A stretch of 64,000 nt of DNA from positions 1 to 64,000 of the forward strand of contig JBMNPM010000008.1 of the NCBI GenBank assembly GCA_050943595.1, in the 5' to 3' direction. The stretch's first letter is position 1. Every line of letters begins with the position of its first letter. Of the stretch, positions 1 through 8,385 are shown in pieces. Made by a program: the position numbers and the translations under genes. This DNA is from JAXGXJ01 sp050943595 (GTDB lineage: Bacteria; Actinomycetota; Thermoleophilia; RBG-16-64-13). The notes under the pieces were generated by a model that saw nothing but the letters and a program-made list of their open reading frames with translations, was not told the DNA's origin and ran no database searches.

Positions 1-951
1 CTCTATCGGACACTTCTTACCCCCATCTTGGTCAAGGAGTTACAGGGTGACGTCCTACTCAGCGCCTTTAAGAGCCTCAACGTCTGTCTCAGCCGCACCA
101 TCTTCGCCTTCAGCGACTACTTCCTAAAGATGGCCAACACGCGTCTCACGGAGAAGCAGCGTAAGTTGGATGAAGACCTCCAAGCTGCAGCCGGCATCCA
201 GCAGGCGCTTCTGCCGGAAAGAGAAGAGGGGCGGCCACAGCGAGACGTAGTAGAGATCGACTGGAAGTTCATGCCCTCGGAAAAGATCGGGGGCGACATC
301 TTCAACATGATCCGCTTAGACGAAGATCACTTAGGCTTCTACATGGTCGATGTGAGCGGGCACGGGGTGCCCCCGGCGTTGGTGACCTTCTCCATCTCCC
401 AGACCCTACAGCCCCACATGGGCTGCACCATCCGGCAACGACCGGGCCAGTCGCCCGACTACGAGATCGTCTCCCCCGGCGAGGTCCTACGGGCTCTTGA
501 TGCCGAGTTTCCCTGGGAACGCTTCGAGAAGTTCCTCACCACCATCTACCTCATCATCGACATCCGCACCGGCAGCCTCATCTACAGCAACGCCGCCCAT
601 CCACCGCCTATCCTCCTGCGTGCCGACGGCAGCTTCGAACTGCTCGAGAAGGGAGGGACCATCATCGGCTTAGACGGCATCCTTCCCTTCGAAGAGGAAG
701 AGAAGCAATTGGCTCCGGGCGATAAGATCATCCTTTACACCGACGGCGTGTTAGAGTTCCGGGACCTGAGCGGGGAGATCTTCGGTGAGGAGCACTTCTA
801 CGACTTGGTGAAGGACCTACGTCATCTGCCCATAGGCATGATGCTGGATGAGATCGTCCACACGGTCGAAGAGCTGTCACAAGGATGGCCTCTCGACGAT
901 GACGTCAGTCTTTTGGGGATCGAGTTCAAGGGCGGCAGCGTAGGAACGTGA
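1..951 (+). CDS. SpoIIE/RsbU-type PP2C serine phosphatase, N-terminus outside window
   Basis: The frame is open from base 1, so the protein starts before the window; the first in-window start-like codon (TTG at 28) is probably internal. About the last 230 residues are a SpoIIE-type PP2C phosphatase: the metal-binding blocks read EKIGGDIF, VDVSGHG, ILYTDGV and a final DDVSLL. A helical linker (RLTEKQRKLDEDLQAAAGIQ) joins it to a helical N-terminal sensor, of which about 45 residues are visible; these could be the last helices of a protoglobin-like or other helical sensor, but that is a guess. The family dephosphorylates anti-anti-sigma factors in partner-switching stress control. No anti-anti-sigma gene lies beside it. 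A second SpoIIE-domain protein is at 8386-10842. Confidence 0.88.
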   Translation, partial: LYRTLLTPILVKELQGDVLLSAFKSLNVCLSRTIFAFSDYFLKMANTRLTEKQRKLDEDLQAAAGIQQALLPEREEGRPQRDVVEIDWKFMPSEKIGGDIFNMIRLDEDHLGFYMVDVSGHGVPPALVTFSISQTLQPHMGCTIRQRPGQSPDYEIVSPGEVLRALDAEFPWERFEKFLTTIYLIIDIRTGSLIYSNAAHPPPILLRADGSFELLEKGGTIIGLDGILPFEEEEKQLAPGDKIILYTDGVLEFRDLSGEIFGEEHFYDLVKDLRHLPIGMMLDEIVHTVEELSQGWPLDDDVSLLGIEFKGGSVGT

Positions 952-1007
952 GGAGATATACCGCGCCGACGCAGCCACGGCACACGTAGTAAAGGGGAGT
1001 CTAAGCG

Positions 1008-1301
1008 ATGCCGTATTACGTCATCATCGAACATAATCTCAAAGGCGGGAGCCGGGAGCGGTTCGAGACGGTCTTCAAGAAGGATGCCGAACGACGCAAG
1101 AGCCTGGGTTGCATGGGAGGGAAGGTCCTGTGTGACCTAGCGGATCCCGATAGTATCCTAGTTGTTTTCGAGTGGGAGAGCGAAGAGGGCGCCTTGGCGT
1201 TTCTCAGTGCAGAGGAGACGGACAGAGCCTTCTTGTGGGCGAGCTCTTCAGCCTCTTCCCGAGGGCGCGCTACGGAGGAACTCTTTGTGACAGAGTCCTG
1301 A
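1008..1301 (+). CDS. Small dimeric alpha-beta-barrel (ABM-like) protein
   Basis: A 97-residue protein that begins MPYYVIIEHNLK and carries the pattern of small ferredoxin-like dimeric barrel proteins related to the antibiotic biosynthesis monooxygenase fold: an N-terminal strand, a helix ending in RRKSLGC, then strand LVVFEWES and helix EEGALAFL. The ATG follows AAAGGGGAG at 990-998. The last 25 residues (Ser/Ala/Arg-rich, ending EELFVTES) are less typical but have the right length for the closing strand, so I do not see a clear frameshift. Members of this fold have varied and often unknown functions; no substrate can be assigned. It lies just upstream of an MFS exporter on the same strand. 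Confidence 0.72.
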   Translation: MPYYVIIEHNLKGGSRERFETVFKKDAERRKSLGCMGGKVLCDLADPDSILVVFEWESEEGALAFLSAEETDRAFLWASSSASSRGRATEELFVTES

Positions 1302-1363
1302 ACGCGTTCTCGCTCCCCACGAGGGGTGGTCGATCGTCCGGCCGGGGTTTGCGCCCGAGGGCT

Positions 1364-2740
1364 ATGGTCGTGGTGCTCGCCACCTGCGCGGTCGCCGTGA
1401 TAGTCATGCAGACCGTGGTGTTGCCGCTGATTCCGGACCTGCCACGTATCTTGAATACCTCCGTTGGTAACGCCTCGTGGGTGGTGACCATCACCCTGCT
1501 CGTGGCTGCGGTGACAACTCCCATCGGCGGCAGGTTGGGGGATATGTTCGGTAAGAAGAGGGTGCTTCTCATCTCTTTGACCGGGCTGGTGCTGGGGTCG
1601 GTCTTGTGCGCGACGGCTCGATCTCTCGGCCCGATGATCGTAGGGCGTGCGCTCCATGGCGTAGCTACGCCTGCCATCCCGCTGGGGATCGGCATCCTGC
1701 GCGACGAACTGCCACCGGCGCGCCTGGGGCCTGCCATAGCTACGGTCAGCACGTGGAAAGGGGCGGGCGGCGCCATCGGCCTGGTCATCTCGGCTTTGCT
1801 CATTTTGGTGACCGATTGGCATGTGATGTTCTGGATGGCGGCCGTGCTGGGAGTCGTGTGTCTGGTATCCGCAGCTGTGTTCATCCCCGAGTCTTCAGTG
1901 CGTACGGGTGGCCGCTTTGATGTGCCGGGGGCCTTGGGCTTGAGCGTCGGTCTGGTGGCGCTATTGCTCGCTATAAGCAAGGGTGCCGATTGGGGTTGGG
2001 GCAGCGTCACGACGCTGACACTGTTTGCCGCTGCGGTGGTCGTGCTGGTGGGCTGGGGGATGATCGAGGTGCGTACAGTCGACCCGTCGGTAAACCTACG
2101 TGCGACCGCCCGGCCCCAGGTCCTCTACACGAACCTGGCTTCACTTTTGATCGGGTTTGCCTTCTTCGCCCAGAACCTGGTCTTCATACAGCAGCTCATG
2201 GCGTCCAGAGCCACCGGCTACGGTCTGGGGCTTTCTATGTTCGAAGCTGCGCTGGCTCTGGCGCCGGGTGGTGTGGCTATGATCCTCGTCGCCGGCCCGG
2301 CGGCACGCCTCATGGCCCTCAAGGGGGCTAAGGCGACCCTGATCACTGGCGCCGCTGTAGTGGCGCTGGGCTACCTGGTGGCCCTCTTCTTTGGTGAAGC
2401 AGTGTGGGAGATCATGGTGGCTGCCGTGATCATAGGTGCCGGTATCGGCGCTGCGTATGCAGCCGCGCCTGCACTCATAGTAGGGGCTGTGCCGCAGAGC
2501 GAGACGTCCGAGGCGAACGGTGTCAACTCGCTGGTGCGCTCCATAGGCGGCTCCATCTCGGCTGCCGTGCTGGGTGCGGTGCTCGCTCATATGACCGTGC
2601 AGGTGGGCGAGACAATCCTGCCGTCGCGCAGTGGCTTTCGTGTAGCGTTCCTCTTCGCCATCGCTGCCGCCATTGCCGCCGTTGCGTGCGCGGCCCTGAT
2701 CCCCTCGAACAGTCGGGATAGTCGTTATGCCGGTTGTTGA
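1364..2740 (+). CDS. MFS multidrug/solute exporter (DHA2-like)
   Basis: A polytopic inner-membrane protein of about 458 residues with roughly 14 hydrophobic segments, matching the 14-TM DHA2 (EmrB/QacA-like) branch of the major facilitator superfamily. The loop after TM2 reads GGRLGDMFGKKRVL, the MFS motif A. The family uses the proton gradient to export drugs or metabolites; the substrate is unknown. The frame is open back to 1172, but the extra N-terminal residues are Arg/Gly-rich and overlap the preceding gene. ATG 1364 leads straight into the first membrane segment, and TTG 1349 is a near alternative that adds a short basic head. It is probably co-transcribed with the small barrel protein upstream. 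Confidence 0.86.
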   Translation: MVVVLATCAVAVIVMQTVVLPLIPDLPRILNTSVGNASWVVTITLLVAAVTTPIGGRLGDMFGKKRVLLISLTGLVLGSVLCATARSLGPMIVGRALHGVATPAIPLGIGILRDELPPARLGPAIATVSTWKGAGGAIGLVISALLILVTDWHVMFWMAAVLGVVCLVSAAVFIPESSVRTGGRFDVPGALGLSVGLVALLLAISKGADWGWGSVTTLTLFAAAVVVLVGWGMIEVRTVDPSVNLRATARPQVLYTNLASLLIGFAFFAQNLVFIQQLMASRATGYGLGLSMFEAALALAPGGVAMILVAGPAARLMALKGAKATLITGAAVVALGYLVALFFGEAVWEIMVAAVIIGAGIGAAYAAAPALIVGAVPQSETSEANGVNSLVRSIGGSISAAVLGAVLAHMTVQVGETILPSRSGFRVAFLFAIAAAIAAVACAALIPSNSRDSRYAGC

Positions 2741-2907
2741 AGCCCGCTCCCTGGGCGACAATATGCGCGCCGGTTGTGCCGCCCTCGGGCCTGGAGGCGC
2801 CGGCAACGAGGCTATGATCGACAGAGTGGATGTCGTCGAGGAGGTGATCGGTATGGCGACCGTTACTGTAAGCCAGTCGCCGATGGGCGGAACGCATACT
2901 GCTGAAT

Positions 2908-4113
2908 ATGGCACGATCTGATTTTGCCGATTCCATCGAGAGGTATGTTGTCCCCGACAGTATGGCGCGGTCCATGGCTGTCGAGGGCGGGCGGGTCACT
3001 TTCGCCCGCTACATGGACTTGGCCCTGACTCATCCCGTCGACGGCTACTACAGCAATGCCGATCGCCTGCTGGGCGCTCACGGGCACTTCTCCACGGCTC
3101 CGCGCCTCTGTTCTGCGTTCAACCAAGCCGTGCTCCGCCTGCTGACCGAGTTGGTTGATGAGTCTCTGGCCGCGATGTCGTGGGCCTCCGGGCCGGCCGT
3201 TGTCGAGTTGGGCGGCGGTGAGGGAGATCTGGCCAGGGCCATTCTTGATGGCTGGCACGTGGTGCGACCGGATCTGTTGGACAGTGTAACGTATGCCATC
3301 GTCGAGGCGGGGGAGGGGCTGCGTGCTCGGCAGCGAGAGGCGCTCAGCCACCTGACGGAGCGGGGCTGTGTGGTCTCCTGGGCCGGTACTATCGCCGATG
3401 CGCCGGGAGACCGGGTGCCTGCTGTGATTCTGAGCAATGAGTTTGTCGATGCGCTTCCGGTCCATCGTGTCGATGTGCGGGGGGCGGAGCCGGTCGAGGC
3501 GTGGGTGGTGTTGGAGGATATCGGGGGGGTATGGCACATCAGGGAGACCTGGGATCATCTATCCCCTGAGGCCGAGGGAGAGTTGCACCTCATCTTCGGC
3601 ACTACGGAGACGTCGAGGCTGCAGTCTCTGAGTAGGGACGGTTTTATCGAGCTGCGTCCGGCTGCGGGTACCCTGTTGGCAGAGGTGTCGTCGGCCATGT
3701 CGGCAGGCTCTTTGCTCACCGTGGATTACGGAGGGTGGTTCATGGGCCCGGAGGACTGCTGCGGAGGTGGCGGGGGGCTGTATGGTCACACCCTGCGCGG
3801 ATACTTCAGACATCAGGCGACGAATGACCCGTACCTGCGGGTGGGCCGGCAGGATCTCACCGCCGACGTCGATTTTCGGGCCCTGGATATTCACGGCCGG
3901 GCCACCGGCTTCGAGACCATTCTCTTCACCACTCTGGCCACGTTGCTGCGTGCCGACGGGGCCGAGCAGGCGTTGGTCGGTCTTGAGGACCAGGTTGGAC
4001 GTGGTGGGGATGGCTCCCTGGATGCCGACAGGGAAGCCACGGTTCTTCGCGCGCTCCTAGAGGAGGAGGGACTAGGGGGGGCGTTCAAGGTGATGCTGCA
4101 GGTCAAGGAGTAG
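2908..4113 (+). CDS. MidA-family class I SAM-dependent methyltransferase
   Basis: A 401-residue protein of the MidA/NDUFAF7 (DUF185) family. Visible marks are the N-terminal ITFA-like stretch VTFARYMDLALTHPVDGYY, the SAM-binding loop VVELGGGEGDLA near residue 95, and the family motif SNEFVDALPVHRV near residue 175. The eukaryotic member methylates an arginine of a complex I subunit; bacterial substrates are not known. ATG 2908 follows the upstream gene by 167 bases in which I see no convincing gene. The only nearby ORF (2727-2921) has no recognisable features. The C-terminal part is less conserved, ending in an acidic helix. Confidence 0.88.
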   Translation: MARSDFADSIERYVVPDSMARSMAVEGGRVTFARYMDLALTHPVDGYYSNADRLLGAHGHFSTAPRLCSAFNQAVLRLLTELVDESLAAMSWASGPAVVELGGGEGDLARAILDGWHVVRPDLLDSVTYAIVEAGEGLRARQREALSHLTERGCVVSWAGTIADAPGDRVPAVILSNEFVDALPVHRVDVRGAEPVEAWVVLEDIGGVWHIRETWDHLSPEAEGELHLIFGTTETSRLQSLSRDGFIELRPAAGTLLAEVSSAMSAGSLLTVDYGGWFMGPEDCCGGGGGLYGHTLRGYFRHQATNDPYLRVGRQDLTADVDFRALDIHGRATGFETILFTTLATLLRADGAEQALVGLEDQVGRGGDGSLDADREATVLRALLEEEGLGGAFKVMLQVKE

Positions 4114-4190
4114 GCGGACGCCGGTCGCTCCCGGGCCACAGTGGCCGGGCGTCGGCGGTTGTTGTCCGGCCAGAGCCTGACGGCATTGAG

Positions 4191-4196
4191 TATAAT
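4191..4196 (+). promoter_or_regulatory. Candidate -10 box upstream of the CwlM-like gene
   Basis: A perfect TATAAT sits 82 bases before the start codon at 4278 in otherwise GC-rich spacer. No good -35 hexamer lies at 16-18 bases; TTGTCC at 4162-4167 is 23 bases away, too far for a normal sigma-A promoter. A near-inverted repeat, possibly a weak terminator or structured leader, is at 4127-4149. Confidence 0.35.
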
Positions 4197-4277
4197 GGGT
4201 CGCCTCCGAAGCGGTGGGACCGCCGCCTTAGGTGGGACTTCCGGTGGTCATCAACAGCTTCACGATCATGGAGGAAA

Positions 4278-5345
4278 ATGCGTCCGGTATACAGAGGACA
4301 CAGGGGTAACGAGGTAGTAGACATCCAGACCCGCTTGGGTGCGCTGGACTACTTCTTAGGGAGAGAGGGGGTCGACGGCTTCTTCGGCCCACACACTGAG
4401 GCGGCCATTCGAGCGTTCCAGCAGGCGCGCCTGCTGCGTGCAGACGGCGTGGTCGAAGAGAATACCTGGGGTGAGTTGGTCGAGGCCGGCTACAAAGTAG
4501 GTGAGCGACTGCTCTATCTGCGGGTGCCTCATATGCGGGGGGACGATGTCCTCTATCTGCAGAGACGGTTGGATGAGCTCGGTTTCGACTGCGGGCCCGT
4601 GGATGGCATCTTCGCTCCCGAAGTCGAAGTCGCCGTGACCGATTTCCAGCGCAACGCAGGCCTGATCGTCGACGGTATCGTGGGGGAGACCACATTCGAC
4701 CGGTTGCGTCATCTGCAGCAGGTCCATCAGGAGACCCCCTCCGGCAGTATCCCCGATCGTATGGACGGCTACGTGGGCAAGCGCTCACTGGCCGAGCTCA
4801 GGGTGAGCATCGACCCTGCTCACGGGGGTACTGAACAGGGCGGAGTGGGTCCCGATGGGCTGGTGGAGAAGGAGCTCAACCTGCAATTGGCGTCGATGCT
4901 GGATTGGGTCTTGAAGAGCGCCGGAGCCGTGGTCGAGCTCGTGCGCAAGGACGATACGCGCATGGGCCTCTATGAGCGGATCGAGCGTGCCAATCAATGG
5001 GGGCCGGACATCCATATCTGTCTTCACCACAGCGTGAGCCCCAGTTCTAGGGCGCAGGGAGTCGCGACCTTCTATTTCGCCAACCAGGTCTACGAATCCC
5101 AATCAGGCCGGCGTCTTGCCGGATACATCGTGAAGGCGTTGTGCAATGAGCTGGGGCGCGTGGATCTACATAAGCATGGGCGCAATTACGCCTGTTTGCG
5201 CGAGGTGAAACCGCTGTCCGTACAAGTGGATCTGGGCTATCTCAGCCACCCGGTGGAAGGACCCACCCTGGCCGATTCGGAGGTCGTAGCGCGCGAGGCC
5301 GCCGCTATCATGCATGGTATTGCCTGCTATCTTGCCCGTTTGTAG
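4278..5345 (+). CDS. cwlM: CwlM-like protein: two peptidoglycan-binding domains plus amidase_3 fold
   Basis: A 355-residue protein with two PG_binding_1 repeats (about residues 5-70 and 80-150, each with the VDG...FG/FA signature) followed by an N-acetylmuramoyl-L-alanine amidase_3 fold (about 175-355). There is no signal peptide, as in mycobacterial CwlM, a cytoplasmic non-enzymatic regulator of MurA. The domain order and the SVQVDLGYLSHP segment also match CwlM (from memory, VQVDIGY there). Unlike CwlM, the zinc-site residues look intact: His in DPAHGG, Glu in EKELNL, His in LHHS. The usual catalytic Glu of the last motif (VE-GF) is Asp here. It is either a weak amidase or an intermediate toward a pseudo-enzyme. 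GGAGG at 4270-4274 supports ATG 4278. Confidence 0.8.
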   Translation: MRPVYRGHRGNEVVDIQTRLGALDYFLGREGVDGFFGPHTEAAIRAFQQARLLRADGVVEENTWGELVEAGYKVGERLLYLRVPHMRGDDVLYLQRRLDELGFDCGPVDGIFAPEVEVAVTDFQRNAGLIVDGIVGETTFDRLRHLQQVHQETPSGSIPDRMDGYVGKRSLAELRVSIDPAHGGTEQGGVGPDGLVEKELNLQLASMLDWVLKSAGAVVELVRKDDTRMGLYERIERANQWGPDIHICLHHSVSPSSRAQGVATFYFANQVYESQSGRRLAGYIVKALCNELGRVDLHKHGRNYACLREVKPLSVQVDLGYLSHPVEGPTLADSEVVAREAAAIMHGIACYLARL

Positions 5346-5477
5346 GCGGAACGCCCGGCGATAGGTGAGCGATAGGTGATGATGAGGCCGGTCGAAGCAC
5401 CGAGGCTGCGGGCTGTGGCGGACAAGACTTGGACGGTGGCAGAGAGACGGGCGCGGGACTATGAGCAAAAAATCGGT

Positions 5478-5507
5478 TTGCCTCGTCACCCGGGGAGATG
5501 CTAGAGT
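5478..5507 (+). promoter_or_regulatory. Candidate sigma-A promoter for the NlpC/P60 gene
   Basis: TTGCCT at 5478-5483 and TAGAGT at 5502-5507 are separated by 18 bases, placing transcription start about 60 bases before the proposed AUC start at 5572. The rest of the 5346-5571 spacer holds a direct duplication of GCGATAGGTGA near 5358-5379 and no gene I can support. Confidence 0.3.
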
Positions 5508-5571
5508 GCAGCAGATTGCAAGATGAGCAGCTCGCTCTGCTCGGCCCTGTAACCGGCCAGGGGAGGCTCCC

Positions 5572-6786
5572 ATCGGCACCGGAACGTCAGGCGGCATCTC
5601 AGGCGGCATCGGACGATGCTTTGTATCCGTTTTTCTTATCGCGGCGTTGGCCGTACTCTTGGGTGGTCAGTCCGCATCGGCGGAACCTCCGGCTATCACT
5701 AGGGCCAAGAGTGAGGCTGCGGCGCTGCAGGCTCGCATCGACGAACTAGCCGATCGTTTGGATTCGGCCGTCGAGGACTACAACTATGCCAGGTCGAGGC
5801 TGAACGACACCAAAGCTGCCGCGAAACAGAACCAAACCAAGCTCAGCGCAGCTGAAAAAGATCTTGACACGGCGTGCGAGCGGCTTACCACGCGGGTGGT
5901 CGATATCTACAAGCAGGGGCAGCTGGGTGTCGTCGAGGCTCTGGTCGGTGCAGATTCGTTCTCTGAGGTCGTCAATCGCCTCGATACGCTCCGGCGTATC
6001 AGCGAGCAGGACAACAAGATGGTCGAGGACGTCGGGCGTTTCCGGGGAGAAGTAGAACGTCGGGGTACTGAGTTGGCTGCTCAGCTTGCCGAGCAGAAGG
6101 TCCTGGCAGCCGAGACTCAAGCTGCGAAGGTAAAGGTCGAGCGACAATTGGCGGCTAACGAAAAGGCCTTGGCGGGTAAAGAAGCTCAAATAGCGCAACT
6201 GCAGAGAGAAGAGGCTGCGCGCCAGGCCAGACTGGCTGCGGCTGCCAGAGAGGCGGCTCGAAAGGCCGCCGCTGAGAGGGCGGCCGCGAGGAGCACTTCG
6301 CCGGCCTCTCAGAACAGCGAGAGGGGTTCGTCTGTCTCAAGCAGCGCGTCTGCCTCAAGCGGTTCCTCCGCGGGAAGTGGTTCCTTGAGTTCAAACAGGC
6401 TCTCGAGCCCGGTCAAGGTGAAGGCGCCGGCACCTACGTCGGCGGTGGGTAGCAGCGTGGTGTCCATAGCCATGCGCTATTTGGGGACACCGTATGTGTG
6501 GGCCGGGTCCAGCCCCAGCGGCTTCGATTGCTCGGGCTTCGTCATGTACGTCTACGCAAAGGTGGGCGTCAGCCTTCCCCATTCCAGCCGCATGCAGTAC
6601 GGTTGTGGTACCCCGGTGTCACGTTCGAATCTTCAGCCCGGCGATCTGGTCTTCTTCTACAATCCCATCCATCACGTTGGCATCTATATTGGTGGGGGGC
6701 AGATGATCCATGCGGCCGGAACGGGGAAGGACGTGCGTATCAGTGCCGTGTGGGGCAGTACGTACTACGGCGCCTGCAGGATCTAA
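5572..6786 (+). CDS. Secreted coiled-coil NlpC/P60 endopeptidase, apparently starting at AUC
   Basis: A RipA-like cell-wall peptidase. A signal peptide (RCFVSVFLIAALAVLLGG, then ASA at the cleavage site) leads into about 190 residues of coiled coil, an Ala/Ser-rich linker and a C-terminal NlpC/P60 domain of about 110 residues with catalytic Cys in FDCSGFVMY, His in HHVGIYIG and a third polar position near IHAAG. The family cuts peptidoglycan stem peptides outside the membrane. The signal peptide lies upstream of every ATG, GTG, TTG or CTG in frame except TTG 5647, which would remove most of it. The open frame runs back to a stop at 5524. In it, AGGGGAGG (5559-5566) sits 5 bases before ATC 5572, the best start available. 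Confidence 0.87.
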   Translation: MGTGTSGGISGGIGRCFVSVFLIAALAVLLGGQSASAEPPAITRAKSEAAALQARIDELADRLDSAVEDYNYARSRLNDTKAAAKQNQTKLSAAEKDLDTACERLTTRVVDIYKQGQLGVVEALVGADSFSEVVNRLDTLRRISEQDNKMVEDVGRFRGEVERRGTELAAQLAEQKVLAAETQAAKVKVERQLAANEKALAGKEAQIAQLQREEAARQARLAAAAREAARKAAAERAAARSTSPASQNSERGSSVSSSASASSGSSAGSGSLSSNRLSSPVKVKAPAPTSAVGSSVVSIAMRYLGTPYVWAGSSPSGFDCSGFVMYVYAKVGVSLPHSSRMQYGCGTPVSRSNLQPGDLVFFYNPIHHVGIYIGGGQMIHAAGTGKDVRISAVWGSTYYGACRI

Positions 6787-6920
6787 CTGACCGAACCGGT
6801 TCCGGGGGGTGGTCCCGCGCATGCACGCCCGCTCATGCGGTCTCGATTTGTCGTGATACGGTTGCTTTAGCAGACAAGACATGCGGTGTGAAGCCGCAGA
6901 TACGATCGCCGGAGGTTGCT

Positions 6921-8363
6921 GTGCGCGTCGCCGTCGTTCACGGGTACTACCTTCATGACTCAGGAAGCGGGATCTACGTACGTGAACTGGTGCGTAATCT
7001 GGTCCGGCAGGGTCACGATGTCACTTTGGTCTGCCAGGAGCGTGATCCCGAGCTCTACGACTTCATCGACTCGGCCTACGTTCTGGACGAGAATAACCGC
7101 GAAGTACTTCCCTTCGGTGTCGTACGAGAACCGCTCTATGAGGGGCGTTGCCGGCTCGTGCGTCCGCATCTTAGCCGTCTGCTCGTCTATGTGAACGGTC
7201 CGTTCCCGGGGTTCGAGGCGGGACAGATCGGTGCTTTTCAGGACAGTCCCACCGACTGGATTGAGACCTACGTGTCCGAGAACACCTCTGCCCTGCGGAC
7301 CATCTTTGCGGCTTGGCCACCCGACGTTGTGCTCACAAGTCATGCGCTCATGGCGCCGTATCTGGTCAGAGAGACGCTTACCTCCACTCCCTATACCGTG
7401 ACCGTACATGGGTCGGAGATCAACTTCAGCGTGAGGCACGATGAAAGACTTACCCCCTTCACCTTGGCGGGTCTTGAGGGAGCTGCCGCAGTGGTATCTG
7501 TCTCAGAATCGGCCGTCGCCGAGGTCATTGCGTGGGCTGCCGAGCATGGTCTGGATATCGCGGAAAAGACCTACGCCATCCCGCCGGGTTTGGATGCTGA
7601 AGTCTTTGCTCCCGCTCCGGATCGACGAACCGCCATCCAAGCTCTAAACCGTGAGGGCTGCCTGCCGGGCGGGCTTCAACTGGGTGTCGACGATCGCATC
7701 ATTGCTTGCGCCGGCCGGGTCATGTGGACCAAAGGTGTCCAATACGCCGTCTCGTGTCTGCCTTTCGTGATGGCGCAGTACCCCTCAGTTCATCTCCTGT
7801 TCGCCGGAGACGGTCCGGCAAGGGAGCCGTTGGAGGAGCTGGCCCGCTTACTGGGTGAGGGGGACGAGGCGGCTGTGCGTGCGTTCGTTGAGGGGGCGGA
7901 GGAGTTGTATGCTCCCCCGGAGTTCGGTCGGCTCATTCCCACCGGCATGCCGTGTGCCGGCCATCTGTCGGTACATTTTCTCGGCCATATCGATTCAGGC
8001 CGGCTGGGTCTGCTCTTTGCTGCAGCCGACGTCTCGCTGGCACCATCGGTGTTTCCGGAGTCGTTCGGGCTGGTCACCATAGAGGCACTCTCCGCCGGGG
8101 CGCTACCTCTTGCCGCTTACCACTCAGGTCTTGCCTCTGTGGTCGATGTGGTAGCGGAGGCTCTTGCCGACCCATCGCTGAAGGCCCTCGCTCCGGGGTG
8201 CTGTCTTACCAGTGAACTCGGGCGCCTGGTGCTTCACGCCTTCGATCACTATCCGACTACTGATGCTGCTTTTCGTCGTAGACTCCATGACATCTGTTGC
8301 TCACACTTCTCGTCCTGGGGCCGGGTTGTAAAACGCTATCTGGAGCTGGCCACGGCAGAGTAG
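6921..8363 (+). CDS. GT4-family glycosyltransferase
   Basis: A 480-residue GT-B glycosyltransferase of family GT4. The N-terminal Rossmann half begins RVAVVHGYYLHDSGSGIYVREL, with the glycine-rich acceptor-side loop; the C-terminal donor half has the GT4 hallmarks CAGRVMWTKGVQYAV, LLFAGDGP and the E-x7-E block FPESFGLVTIEAL. It transfers a sugar from a nucleotide donor to an unknown acceptor, in the cytosol or at the membrane face. GGAGG at 6911-6915 with 5-base spacing supports GTG 6921; the longer open frame upstream overlaps the NlpC/P60 gene in another frame and is a shadow. It converges on the sensor gene at 8386 with a 22-base gap. Confidence 0.9.
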   Translation: MRVAVVHGYYLHDSGSGIYVRELVRNLVRQGHDVTLVCQERDPELYDFIDSAYVLDENNREVLPFGVVREPLYEGRCRLVRPHLSRLLVYVNGPFPGFEAGQIGAFQDSPTDWIETYVSENTSALRTIFAAWPPDVVLTSHALMAPYLVRETLTSTPYTVTVHGSEINFSVRHDERLTPFTLAGLEGAAAVVSVSESAVAEVIAWAAEHGLDIAEKTYAIPPGLDAEVFAPAPDRRTAIQALNREGCLPGGLQLGVDDRIIACAGRVMWTKGVQYAVSCLPFVMAQYPSVHLLFAGDGPAREPLEELARLLGEGDEAAVRAFVEGAEELYAPPEFGRLIPTGMPCAGHLSVHFLGHIDSGRLGLLFAAADVSLAPSVFPESFGLVTIEALSAGALPLAAYHSGLASVVDVVAEALADPSLKALAPGCCLTSELGRLVLHAFDHYPTTDAAFRRRLHDICCSHFSSWGRVVKRYLELATAE

Positions 8364-8385
8364 GCGTTCTCTCGCCCGTCTCGTA

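Noticed and set aside
1200..1301. Frameshift in the small ABM-like protein
   Set aside because: The C-terminus is unusual but has the expected length and a plausible last strand; no other frame continues the fold.
1016..2914. Several long minus-strand frames across the MFS gene
   Set aside because: They are rich in Arg, Pro, Ser and Thr with no family features and lie over a clear membrane-protein gene on the plus strand.
2727..2921. A 64-codon frame between the MFS and methyltransferase genes
   Set aside because: It has no ribosome site or recognisable pattern and overlaps both neighbours.
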